Source: Balneolaceae bacterium (GTDB lineage Bacteria; Bacteroidota; Rhodothermia; Balneolales; Balneolaceae). Taken from it: 64,000 nucleotides of DNA. Below are positions 32,358-39,794 of the stretch, piece after piece. Position numbers and translations under genes: made by a program. The stretch covers positions 1-64,000 of the forward strand of contig JAEPNO010000014.1 of NCBI GenBank assembly GCA_017643365.1, in the 5' to 3' direction. Under the pieces are notes generated by a model. It ran no database searches. It had not been told where the DNA came from and worked only from the letters and a program-made list of their open reading frames with translations. The stretch's first letter is position 1. Each line of letters begins with the position of its first letter.

Positions 32358-33398
32358 ATGTTTTTTTCTACATCAGACAATTATGATCAAAGTGATATAG
32401 TAGAAAACTATGGGCTTGTCGATTCAACTATTGTAATTGGAGCCAATATTTTTAGGGATGTATTTGCAGGGCTAAGAGATATTGTTGGTGGAGAAACTAA
32501 GGGATATAAAAAAGACCTTGATAAATTAAAAAACGCTGTAGAGGAAGAGATTAAAATAAAAGCTTCAAAACTAGGGGCAAATGCAATTATTGCTATTAAA
32601 GTTGACATGGATGAAATTTCGGGGGGGGGCAAGTCTATGTTCATGTACCAAATGATTGGTACAGCTGTCAAATTAAAAGATGGTATAGCAGAACCTAACT
32701 CAGTCAATAAAGCTGAGGTTATTGACTTCGATGATTTTACTGAATTAAGAAAAAGAGTTGCCGCAAGAAATCGAATTATTAATGAGCCAAATAAAATAAA
32801 CAACTTTAGAGTAATAATAGAGAAAGATTGGTGGGATGAAGACCTCTATAGAAATCTAGTAAACATTATATTCGATAGTAATCGAGAACTCATTCCGGAG
32901 GATATAGCTCTTTTGTCAGCGGTGCCTCCAGAGTTTTATATCGATATCATTAAAGCTGATTTAGCTACGATAAGCAAGACTAGATTTTTTTATTGCATAG
33001 AATCTATGAAAAAACATAATTGGTTCAATGTGAATGATATACTTGAAATACTAAAATCAGAATCATACATAACTCGATTTAGAGGTCTGCACTTTATTTA
33101 TTTCAATAGGCTAAATTATTCCATAGATGACCTAAATGATTACAAAGTCTTGCTTTATTTTCTTAATAATAATTTCGATAAATCCATTACAACTGAAAAC
33201 TCGAAAGGAGTTTTTGGCTCAAAAGAAGTTCATCAATGCGTAAACTGTCTTGTAAACCGTCCAAAAGATGAGGGTAAAAGTTGCCCTAATTGTGGGGCAA
33301 ATTTTCTTGGTTTTAGAGAAGAGAATATTCAATTAAAGAATATCTACTATAAAATTCTCAGTATAATTAACACATTAGAATTTATATCAAAAGAGTGA
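32358..33398 (+). CDS. YbjQ-domain / zinc-ribbon fusion protein, poly-G tract inside
   Basis: 346 aa. Residues about 15-112 are a YbjQ/UPF0145-type domain (VDSTIVIGANIFRDVFAGL..ELRDIVGGETKGYKK..KLGANAIIAIKVDMDEI..MYQMIGTAVKL). A 200-residue helical middle of unknown type follows, and near the end there is a four-Cys zinc ribbon: CVNC and CPNC, 12 residues apart (about 298-317). Codons 88-91 contain nine consecutive G (32621-32629). Loss or gain of one G would stop translation within about 12 or 25 codons after the tract, so the gene can be switched off by slippage. It is followed 6 bases later by a 97-aa gene. Function unknown; YbjQ domains are pentameric barrels of unclear role. Confidence 0.7.
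   Translation: MFFSTSDNYDQSDIVENYGLVDSTIVIGANIFRDVFAGLRDIVGGETKGYKKDLDKLKNAVEEEIKIKASKLGANAIIAIKVDMDEISGGGKSMFMYQMIGTAVKLKDGIAEPNSVNKAEVIDFDDFTELRKRVAARNRIINEPNKINNFRVIIEKDWWDEDLYRNLVNIIFDSNRELIPEDIALLSAVPPEFYIDIIKADLATISKTRFFYCIESMKKHNWFNVNDILEILKSESYITRFRGLHFIYFNRLNYSIDDLNDYKVLLYFLNNNFDKSITTENSKGVFGSKEVHQCVNCLVNRPKDEGKSCPNCGANFLGFREENIQLKNIYYKILSIINTLEFISKE
32621..32629. repeat. Poly-G tract (G9) within the coding sequence
   Basis: Nine G in the YbjQ part of the gene (ISGGGKSMF). The present length keeps the frame open. This is the form of a phase-variable contingency tract. Confidence 0.7.
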
Positions 33399-33404
33399 CT
33401 TCAC

Positions 33405-33698
33405 ATGACACACTATGGGGGTACATTTCAAAAAGATCAATTAGAATTGATTGCACTAGCCTTTGCCCAATGTGAGAAAAATGAGAAAATGACAAGTTCC
33501 CAATTTATAGTGCCTGATCCTGGTCAGGTTACTTCTTTATCTGTAGATGATATTGATGATTACTATTACAGAGCGTTTAAAATGAATGCGCCGGTATTTA
33601 TAAATGAATCTAAAGTTTTGATTCTCGAATATCAGCAAAAAGAGCCTTTGGCGTTTAGGTACGGTCATTCTGCAATAGTGAGAGTTAAAAGCCTATAA
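33405..33698 (+). CDS. Small unknown protein, coupled to the YbjQ fusion
   Basis: 97 aa, starting 6 bases past the previous stop. No signal, no membrane segment; mixed alpha/beta (SQFIVPDPGQVTSLSVDDI, KVLILEYQQKEPLAFRYGHS). No family recognised. The tight spacing suggests that it is translated together with the poly-G gene and would share its expression state. Confidence 0.6.
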   Translation: MTHYGGTFQKDQLELIALAFAQCEKNEKMTSSQFIVPDPGQVTSLSVDDIDDYYYRAFKMNAPVFINESKVLILEYQQKEPLAFRYGHSAIVRVKSL

Positions 33699-34096
33699 AA
33701 GCAATGTTTCTACCATTACTTGAATATTTGAAGCCCTTAGAATCGAAATTTGAAAACTGTTTCTTACTATTTCCCAACTATTGATTGATTACGTTCCAAA
33801 GTGGGAAAGTGAGCAACACTAAGTGGGAAATCATTAATTCCCATTTCCCATTGTTATTACGCACCATACAAAGACTTTTTTCACACGGTAAAGGATATTT
33901 TTTCGGCACGATAAAGGAATTGTTTTTACAACGGTTTAAAAAGGGAGTGGATCCGGCACAATCGGACACTAAAAAAGGGAATAAGCAAAAAAGCCTACTC
34001 CCTTATAGGAATGGTTACACATTTATTTAAATGCATAATATTCTAATTTACATCATCTAAATTCTGAAGCAATAAAAAAATTTGTAAGGAATAGTT
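33699..34096. other. Non-coding stretch with repeats
   Basis: No credible gene. It contains the TTCCCA/TGGGAA cluster at 33771-33850 and 8-base complementary segments AAGGGAGT (33941) and ACTCCCTT (33997). An 81-codon frame (33785-34030) exists but starts inside the repeats and lacks protein-like composition. Confidence 0.4.
33771..33850. repeat. TTCCCA/TGGGAA repeat cluster
   Basis: Five copies of TTCCCA or TGGGAA (33771, 33802, 33824, 33838, 33845). Two are parts of the direct repeat AAGTGGGAAA spaced 22 bases, two helical turns apart. Possibly an operator or a second origin-type site near the right end of the element. Confidence 0.5.
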
Positions 34097-34390
34097 GTGA
34101 AAACGATCATACTACTAACAACTATCTTACTTTATAATATACAAACAGCAATTATGAGTAGAATAATAGACAGGAAAATAAAAACTAAGAAAACTGATAA
34201 TTATGGTGAAAACGTAACAAAGGGCACTTGTTATGCATTTATACTAGTTTCAATAATTTTCTTAATTGTACTTTTTATAGACTCAGATAATTGGGCAATT
34301 TATTTAGGTTTCTGTTTTACATCTTTAGTCTTCAGTTCACTATTCTATGCATTAGCAAATATTATTAGACTTCTGAAAAAGACTCTTTAA
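34097..34390 (+). CDS. Small membrane protein, unknown, on the element
   Basis: 97 aa with three hydrophobic helices (residues 1-18, about 41-58 and 63-85) and a basic loop after the first (SRIIDRKIKTKKTDNYG). The first helix could act as a signal anchor. No family recognised. It lies near the right end of the integrated element and is followed 10 bases later by a 38-aa frame, so they may be a pair. AT-rich. Confidence 0.5.
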   Translation: MKTIILLTTILLYNIQTAIMSRIIDRKIKTKKTDNYGENVTKGTCYAFILVSIIFLIVLFIDSDNWAIYLGFCFTSLVFSSLFYALANIIRLLKKTL

Positions 34391-34400
34391 TCTTGGATAA

Positions 34401-34517
34401 ATGAGTGAAGTACAAAGAGAAGCAATTGAACGTGAAAGGGATCGTATGGGATATGGGTTTTGGCGAACTGTTCGACCAATTCTTGGATTAGTAATATTAC
34501 TACCTTTAATCGCTTGA
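34401..34517 (+). CDS. 38-aa membrane peptide
   Basis: A short frame with a charged N-terminus (MSEVQREAIERERDRMGYG) and a hydrophobic C-terminal helix (PILGLVILLPLIA), ending in TGA. It lies 10 bases past the membrane gene and has the shape of a small single-pass membrane protein. There is no family evidence, and it may be a chance frame. Confidence 0.4.
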   Translation: MSEVQREAIERERDRMGYGFWRTVRPILGLVILLPLIA

Positions 34518-34589
34518 ACTCTTATGATCATTCTACATCTATAAAAAAATATCTGTAGCAGATAGTATAGAAAACAGGGACTTTGTTTC

Positions 34590-34605
34590 ACTATTGTTTT
34601 ACCCC
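34590..34605. repeat. Arm-type repeat at the right end of the element
   Basis: ACTATTGTTTTACCCC is identical to 27059-27074. It sits 56 bases inside the right attachment site. Confidence 0.6.
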
Positions 34606-34611
34606 AATGAA

Positions 34612-34652
34612 ATAAAAAAAGCCTATGCAATTATTATTAAATCACATAGGCT
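34612..34652 (-). terminator. Terminator of the tRNA-Met gene
   Basis: On the minus strand AGCCTATG / CATAGGCT arms around a 17-base loop, followed by T7, 10 bases past the tRNA 3' end. It lies inside the element, so the element carries its own terminator to restore the tRNA transcription unit. Confidence 0.75.
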
Positions 34653-34660
34653 AATTAGTG

Positions 34661-34676
34661 TGTAGCGTGGGGCGGA
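34661..34676. repeat. Right attachment site, inside the tRNA 3' end
   Basis: TGTAGCGTGGGGCGGA, 15 of 16 bases identical to 26923-26938; it covers the tRNA acceptor and T-arm 3' strands. Confidence 0.8.
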
Positions 34677-34736
34677 ATTGAACCGCCGACCTCACGATTA
34701 TGAGTCGTGCGCTCTAACCATCTGAGCTACCACGCC
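34663..34736 (-). tRNA. tRNA-Met (CAU anticodon)
   Basis: On the minus strand GGCGTGG..TAGCTCAG (D-arm), anticodon stem CACGACTCATAATCGTG with CAT anticodon, and T-arm GGTTCAATTCC are all present. The 7-bp acceptor closes with CCACGCT. CCA is not encoded. A CAU anticodon could also be tRNA-Ile2 if the C is modified, but the CTCATAA loop and the rest fit methionine better. Confidence 0.93.
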
Positions 34737-34872
34737 ATGCATTTCGCAAAGAGCACTAAATATACGCACTTCCTAACTTTTCTGTAAGTACTTTTTTCAG
34801 TAATTCTGCCCAATCTAATTTTTAAGTTCCTTACCTTCATTTTTCTCCAAAATCTTAAGATTCAGATCAATA

Positions 34873-36339
34873 ATGGCGCAAAAAATCACAAAAAGAGAAA
34901 ACGATTATTCTCAATGGTATTTAGATGTAGTAAGAGAGGCTCAACTGGCTGAACATTCGCCTGTTCGTGGATGCATGGTTATTCGCCCAACCGGAATGGC
35001 TTTGTGGGAGAATATGCAGCGTGGATTAGATCAAATGTTCAAAGACACCGGGCATGAAAACGCCTATTTTCCGCTTTTCATCCCAAAATCGTTCTTATCC
35101 AAAGAAGCGCAACACGTTGAAGGATTTGCCAAAGAATGCGCCGTTGTTACCCATTCGCGCCTTAAAGCCGTTGATGGAGGCGTAGAAGTTGATCCTGAAT
35201 CAAAATTAGACGAAGAACTAATCGTTCGTCCAACTTCGGAAACCATAATCTGGGATACCTACCGAAATTGGATCCAATCGTACCGAGATCTTCCGATTCT
35301 GGTAAATCAGTGGGCGAATGTAGTGCGATGGGAAATGCGTACACGCCTCTTTTTGCGCACCATGGAATTCTTGTGGCAAGAAGGTCACACCGCGCATGCC
35401 ACCGAAGAAGAAGCTATAGCAGAAACCAAACAAATGCTGGAAGTGTATCGCACTTTTGCCGAAGAATTCATGGCAATGCCGGTTGTTACCGGTGTTAAAA
35501 CCGAAAGCGAACGTTTTGCCGGTGCGATCGACACATATTGCATCGAAGCGTTAATGCAGGATGGCAAGGCGCTTCAAGCCGGGACTTCCCACTTTTTAGG
35601 GCAGAATTTTGCCAAGGCTTTTGATGTAAAATTCCAAGACAAAGACGGAGATCACAAACTGGTTTGGGCTACAAGCTGGGGTGTTTCTACCCGATTAATT
35701 GGCGGACTTATTATGACGCACTCCGATGATCAAGGACTGGTTCTTCCTCCGAAATTGGCACCAACTCAAGTGGTGATCGTTCCTATCTACCGAAAAGATG
35801 AAGAGCGTGAAGTTGTGCTTGAATATGGCGATGCTATATATAATGAGTTGAAGGAGCTCGGAATCCGAGTAAAACTGGATGACCGCGACAACTTCAAACC
35901 GGGTTTTAAATTTGCTGAGCACGAAGCTCGTGGCATTCCTTTACGAATTGCAATTGGTCCACGCGATGTTAACAACGGAAATGTAGAACTCGCCCGTCGT
36001 GATACTCTGAACAAAAACATTGAATCGCGAGAGGGAATTGGTTCACGAATCAAGGATTTGTTGGATGTAATTCAAAATGATCTGTTTGAAACGGCCAAAA
36101 AGCGTCAAGATGAAATGACATCGGAAGTAGAAACCTACGATGAATTCAAGAAAGTACTCGACGAAAAAGGCGGGTTTATTTATGCACATTGGGATGGCAC
36201 TGCAGAGACCGAAGAACGCATCAAAAATGAAACGAAAGCAACCATTCGTTGCATCCCGCTAACCGATGGAAAACCAGGAAAATGCATGGTTACCGGAAAT
36301 CCATCGCAACAAAAAGTGTTATTCGCTAAGTCGTACTAG
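34873..36339 (+). CDS. proS: Prolyl-tRNA synthetase, type 3 (eukaryote/archaea-like)
   Basis: A 488-aa class II synthetase. Family parts: [23 protein letters not shown] at the start, [12 protein letters not shown] (motif 2 neighbourhood), [29 protein letters not shown] and [17 protein letters not shown] (motif 3), then the anticodon domain (VVIVPIY) and the extra C-terminal zinc-binding-like domain with [18 protein letters not shown] typical of type 3. It lacks the INS editing domain of bacterial ProRS. Type 3 ProRS is usual for Bacteroidota. The next gene begins 4 bases past its stop. Confidence 0.97.
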   Translation: MAQKITKRENDYSQWYLDVVREAQLAEHSPVRGCMVIRPTGMALWENMQRGLDQMFKDTGHENAYFPLFIPKSFLSKEAQHVEGFAKECAVVTHSRLKAVDGGVEVDPESKLDEELIVRPTSETIIWDTYRNWIQSYRDLPILVNQWANVVRWEMRTRLFLRTMEFLWQEGHTAHATEEEAIAETKQMLEVYRTFAEEFMAMPVVTGVKTESERFAGAIDTYCIEALMQDGKALQAGTSHFLGQNFAKAFDVKFQDKDGDHKLVWATSWGVSTRLIGGLIMTHSDDQGLVLPPKLAPTQVVIVPIYRKDEEREVVLEYGDAIYNELKELGIRVKLDDRDNFKPGFKFAEHEARGIPLRIAIGPRDVNNGNVELARRDTLNKNIESREGIGSRIKDLLDVIQNDLFETAKKRQDEMTSEVETYDEFKKVLDEKGGFIYAHWDGTAETEERIKNETKATIRCIPLTDGKPGKCMVTGNPSQQKVLFAKSY

Positions 36340-36343
36340 TTGG

Positions 36344-37849
36344 ATGAACGTCCCCTATCCTTTCCATATCACATCGGCTGAGCAGAATCGACGCATGGAT
36401 AAGCGTACGATTTCTGAGTTTGGGATTGATGGGTTTACGCTGATGGAGGTTGCCGGTACACGTGCCGCTGATTTCATCATGAGACATACTTCGAGCGAAT
36501 CGAAGGTGCTCTTGGTTTGTGGGAAAGGAAATAATGCCGGCGATGCATTTGTGGTGGGCAGGCTGCTTTCTCAACAAGGTTATGCGTGCAGTTTTTACCT
36601 TTGTTTTGGGGATGAAGACTTATCGCCCGATGCACAAAAGAACTACGATCTACTACATAAACTTGAGGCAGAAATAAGCTTTCTTGATTCCTCAGATCTT
36701 CAATCAATTTCCGATTTCGATGTAGTTATTGATGGAATTTTTGGAACCGGGTTGAATTCTGAAATTCGCTCGCCAATCGATGCGGTTATCAAATCGATAA
36801 ATCAATCTGAAGTAACGGTCTTTGCTCTCGATATCCCTTCGGGTTTATCAGCTGACAACGGCCGAATATTGGGAACTGCGATTCAAGCTGATTTTACTTT
36901 AAGTTTTGGAGCTCTAAAGGCCGGCAGTTTTTTGAATGATGGGAAAGCAAATTCAGGGGAAGTCATACTTTGCGACTTACCCTTTCCCAATAAATACCGG
37001 GAACATGCCGGATATCTTATTGATGAAAGCTGGGTAGACTCCATCACTCAAAAAAAAGAACAGCGACAACACAAGTATGCCGATGGTATCTTATACGTCA
37101 TAGCCGGATCTGAAGGATTAACCGGTGCGGCAATTCTAGCCACAAAAAGTGCCTGGGCTCAAGAATTAGGGGCTGTAACGGTTATCATGCCGAAGGCTCA
37201 GCTCGATGTGTACGAAAAAACGTTGATTCAGATCATCAAAAAAGCAGTTGGCGATTCTGACGATAAACACTTTACAAGTGCACATTCAAATCAGGTTTTA
37301 AGCATACTCGATGAAAAACCCGGAACTATTTTAATCGGCCCCGGTTTAGGAAGAGAACCCGAAACCATTGAATTTATTCGAACTGTGCTATCAACTTTTA
37401 CCGGAAATACTGTGATTGATGCCGATGCTCTTTTTGCATTAGATGAAGACTTCATCAAACAGAAACCTGAAGAGGCTAAATGGATTTTAACTCCTCACCC
37501 CGGTGAATTATCGCGTTTATTGCCAAATAGTGATTCAATCAACGATGACTTCGATCGAATGATTCAGGTTTGTGCGTTCGCAAAATCTTTCGGCATCACC
37601 GTTTTATCGAAAGGATATCCAGGTATTGTAGCCACAAAAGATGGAGAAGCATTTGTTACCAATTACGATACGCGAATGTTCGCCCGTGCAGGTTTTGGGG
37701 ATGTACTTGCCGGTAAAGTCAGCGCTTTCTGGATGAATCTAAAAAATGAACCCTTAGCATGTATAAAAGCATTGCTCGATGGTAAAAATAAAGTGGAAAC
37801 TGCGTTCGAAATGGGAAATAATTCACCTGAACCCTTAGACATTATTTAG
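36344..37849 (+). CDS. nnr: Bifunctional NAD(P)H-hydrate epimerase / dehydratase
   Basis: 501 aa from the ATG at 36344. N-terminal YjeF epimerase domain (about 1-215): MEVAGTRAADFI, VLLVCGKGNNAGDAFVVGR, DVVIDGIFGTGLN. C-terminal carbohydrate-kinase-like dehydratase domain (about 235-500): GLTGAAILATKSA, GTILIGPGLG, WILTPHPGELSRLL, and ARAGFGDVLAGKVSAF (normally GTGDVLAG). It repairs hydrated NADH/NADPH using ADP or ATP. The Phe in place of Thr in the GTGD-type motif is a small variation. The stop overlaps the next gene's GTG by one base. Confidence 0.93.
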   Translation: MNVPYPFHITSAEQNRRMDKRTISEFGIDGFTLMEVAGTRAADFIMRHTSSESKVLLVCGKGNNAGDAFVVGRLLSQQGYACSFYLCFGDEDLSPDAQKNYDLLHKLEAEISFLDSSDLQSISDFDVVIDGIFGTGLNSEIRSPIDAVIKSINQSEVTVFALDIPSGLSADNGRILGTAIQADFTLSFGALKAGSFLNDGKANSGEVILCDLPFPNKYREHAGYLIDESWVDSITQKKEQRQHKYADGILYVIAGSEGLTGAAILATKSAWAQELGAVTVIMPKAQLDVYEKTLIQIIKKAVGDSDDKHFTSAHSNQVLSILDEKPGTILIGPGLGREPETIEFIRTVLSTFTGNTVIDADALFALDEDFIKQKPEEAKWILTPHPGELSRLLPNSDSINDDFDRMIQVCAFAKSFGITVLSKGYPGIVATKDGEAFVTNYDTRMFARAGFGDVLAGKVSAFWMNLKNEPLACIKALLDGKNKVETAFEMGNNSPEPLDII

Positions 37850-38229
37850 TGCGTTTTTTTCTTAAATATCCAAAGTCGATTCTGGTATTATTCATCATCG
37901 TGACAGTTACGATATTATATGGCACGCTTTATCCCGCAGAGAAACTTGCCAGTATTAATATTCTGGCTTACGATAAAATCGCTCATTTTGGGGCCTTTGC
38001 CGTCTGGACTTTTCTGTTCGGCTTGGTAAAAGCTGTACGAAGTAAAGGGACACCTAATTTATGGATGATTTTTTTTCTCGGATTATTTTATGGATTACTT
38101 GTAGAAATACTGCAATTCATTTTTCCAACAAATCGTAGCCCGGAACTGTATGATTTTATTGCCGACGCTCTTGGATCCTTTGCAGCAGTTATTGCTCTTC
38201 ACTTTATCTTGAAAAAGAAATCGCCCTAA
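37849..38229 (+). CDS. VanZ-like membrane protein
   Basis: 126 aa starting with GTG in TAGTG, overlapping the nnr stop by one base. Four membrane helices with the VanZ-family pattern ILAYDKIAHFGAFAVWTFLFG, LFYGLLVEILQFIFPTNRSPELYDFIADALGSF (given here in parts; the key residues are Glu-Ile-x-Gln-x-x-x-Pro, Arg and Asp). VanZ-like proteins are common and of unclear function; teicoplanin resistance applies only to the vanA-cluster member. Confidence 0.88.
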   Translation: MRFFLKYPKSILVLFIIVTVTILYGTLYPAEKLASINILAYDKIAHFGAFAVWTFLFGLVKAVRSKGTPNLWMIFFLGLFYGLLVEILQFIFPTNRSPELYDFIADALGSFAAVIALHFILKKKSP

Positions 38230-38316
38230 AGCACTTGCCTGCATTTTAATGCGATAACAATGCAGTTTTGCTCTTCTATTTTTAGTGATGTCACCACTAA
38301 TAAAACTCAGGGCATC

Positions 38317-38961
38317 ATGACAAACAATTCGCATTCGAATCTAAAACGAAATTACACTCTCTATTTTCAAACGAGTTTGGCACTCTCTCTCGTTTTTATT
38401 TTGGCACTTACCAAAATCCCTATGGATCGAGGTATAAGTGAAGATACTGGCCCTATTATTCATCACGATCATCCGGAGATAATAAATATTCCAAACACTG
38501 ATGATATTAAAGCTGCACCTCCAAAACCATACGTTCCAATCGAAGTAGCCGACAATGAACCCATTGAAGATTTAGACATTCAATTTCCGGATTTCGAATT
38601 CAACGAGTCTCGCATCGCTCTGCCACCAAAGCAAAAGGAAGAAACTACCAACGACATAGTTGACACTTGGGGTTTAGAAGTGATGCCTATCATGATTGAC
38701 GGTATGAAAGCTCTTTATTCTGAACTCAAGTATCCTGAAATGGCGAAAAGAGCAGCAATCGAAGGAAAGGTAATCGTTCAGTTTACAGTTGATAAACTTG
38801 GCGCTGTTAAAAACCCTCAAATACTTCGAGGAATCGGAGGTGGTTGCGACGAAGAGGTGCTCAAAGTTATTAAGAAAATGAAGTTTTCGCCCGGCATCCA
38901 AAACGATAAAACAGTAAACGTACGCATGACTCAAACCGTTGTTTTTAGGATCACAAACTAA
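38317..38961 (+). CDS. Energy transducer TonB-family protein (paralogue 1)
   Basis: 214 aa from the ATG at 38317 (an upstream in-frame ATG at 38260 gives a polar extension ahead of the membrane anchor and is less likely). A short cytoplasmic part (NLKRNYTLYFQ), one membrane helix (about 18-36), an acidic, Pro-poor periplasmic linker, and a TonB_C domain from about residue 135 with MKALYSELKYPEMAKRA, EGKVIVQFTVDKLG and RGIGGGCDEEVLKV. TonB transmits proton-motive force to outer-membrane transporters. No ExbB/ExbD lies adjacent. It is a paralogue of the next gene. Confidence 0.85.
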   Translation: MTNNSHSNLKRNYTLYFQTSLALSLVFILALTKIPMDRGISEDTGPIIHHDHPEIINIPNTDDIKAAPPKPYVPIEVADNEPIEDLDIQFPDFEFNESRIALPPKQKEETTNDIVDTWGLEVMPIMIDGMKALYSELKYPEMAKRAAIEGKVIVQFTVDKLGAVKNPQILRGIGGGCDEEVLKVIKKMKFSPGIQNDKTVNVRMTQTVVFRITN

Positions 38962-39078
38962 TCAAAAACTAAAACTGAGTTAGAATCGTTACTTAATGTA
39001 ATAATGGGATTAATTACTTGCGAGCTTTTAAAAAAATCCCGTTCTTTTTAGTTCCTATAAATTAATCAAGATCAGAAT

Positions 39079-39735
39079 ATGACTAACGAACGCAAAAGCG
39101 CGAAGGCAGACTTGAGGAGATCATACAATATCACTCTTCAATTCGGTCTTATTGTAGCATTACTATTTATGATTGGACTTGTTCGCGTAAACCTGTACAG
39201 CGAACCTCCAACACCACCACCCATCGAGCAAATGGAAGAAGTGGTGATGGAAGAAGTTATTCAAACCAAGCAAATTGAAACCCCTCCACCTCCTCCGCGT
39301 CCACCGGTTCCTGTTGAGGTTCCAAATGACGAGATTATTGAAGATGATGTAGTTGATCTTGACCTTGAGTTCGATCTTGATGGTCCAATGGATCTTCCAC
39401 CACCTCCACCACCACAAGAAGAGGAAGAAGAAGATTTCTTCGTAGTGGTTGAAAACATGCCTGTACTTCAAGGCGGTTTAGGTGAACTTCAAAGAAAAGT
39501 GAAATATCCTGAAATGGCGCGTCGTGCCGGTATCGAAGGTCGTGTAACCGTGCAGTTTATTGTAAACGAGCGTGGCGAAGTTGAAAACCCTCGTGTGATT
39601 CGTGGAATAGGCGGTGGTTGCGACGAAGCAGCACTTGAAGCAGTAAAACAAGCTAAGTTTACACCTGGTATGCAACGTGGTCGTCCGGTACGTGTTCAGT
39701 ACTCACTTCCAATTGTATTCCGTCTGCAAAACTAA
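39079..39735 (+). CDS. Energy transducer TonB-family protein (paralogue 2)
   Basis: 218 aa. N-terminal RRSYNITLQFGL-type cytoplasmic stretch, one membrane helix (about 18-35), then the typical Pro-rich linker (PPPPPRPPVPVEVP, PPPPPPQEEEEED), and a TonB_C domain with YPEMARRAGIEGRVTVQFIV and RGIGGGCDEAALEAVKQ. It shares the GGGCDE sequence with its upstream neighbour, from which it is separated by 117 bases. The Pro-rich linker spans the periplasm. A strong terminator follows 24 bases after its stop. Confidence 0.93.
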   Translation: MTNERKSAKADLRRSYNITLQFGLIVALLFMIGLVRVNLYSEPPTPPPIEQMEEVVMEEVIQTKQIETPPPPPRPPVPVEVPNDEIIEDDVVDLDLEFDLDGPMDLPPPPPPQEEEEEDFFVVVENMPVLQGGLGELQRKVKYPEMARRAGIEGRVTVQFIVNERGEVENPRVIRGIGGGCDEAALEAVKQAKFTPGMQRGRPVRVQYSLPIVFRLQN

Positions 39736-39758
39736 TTTATTCTGATTAATCAGATGTT

Positions 39759-39790
39759 AAAGCCCGCTCAATCGAGTGGGCTTTTTTTAT
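39759..39790 (+). terminator. Terminator after the tonB pair
   Basis: AAGCCCGCTC / GAGTGGGCTT arms around a 4-base loop, followed by seven T. Bidirectional use for the opposing Nudix gene is possible. Confidence 0.9.
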
Positions 39791-39794
39791 GTCT

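Larger units (their letters stand above)
26923..34676. mobile_element. tRNA-Met-integrated replicative element, about 7.7 kb
   Basis: Flanked by att repeats, with a tyrosine recombinase 192 bases inside the left end and the tRNA gene restored at the right end. Gene order: integrase, 407-aa unknown, HTH excisionase-like, 91-aa unknown, RepA-like ATPase, VirE-N primase, then cargo (YbjQ fusion, 97 aa, two membrane peptides). AT-rich throughout. No relaxase, coupling protein, terminase or capsid gene is seen, so it is neither a conjugative element nor a complete phage; a phage satellite or a mobilisable-in-trans island is most likely. Confidence 0.8.

Noticed and set aside
32288-32629. Poly-G tracts as sequencing or assembly artefacts
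   Set aside because: Considered, because G homopolymers are error-prone. Kept as a finding since the coding tract is in frame with a sensible YbjQ domain on both sides, and two tracts on one gene are hard to explain by chance error.
33785-34030. An 81-codon open frame in the right part of the element
   Set aside because: It starts inside the TTCCCA/TGGGAA repeats with no good start signal and has an odd composition; treated as non-coding.
26835-34662. CRISPR array or phage structural genes in the island
   Set aside because: The repeats are short and irregular with no spacer regularity, and no capsid, portal, terminase or tail gene is visible.
39163-39471. Antisense open frames in the Pro-rich tonB linker
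   Set aside because: They arise from the CCA/CCT-rich codons (Trp/Gly-rich products) and have no independent support.
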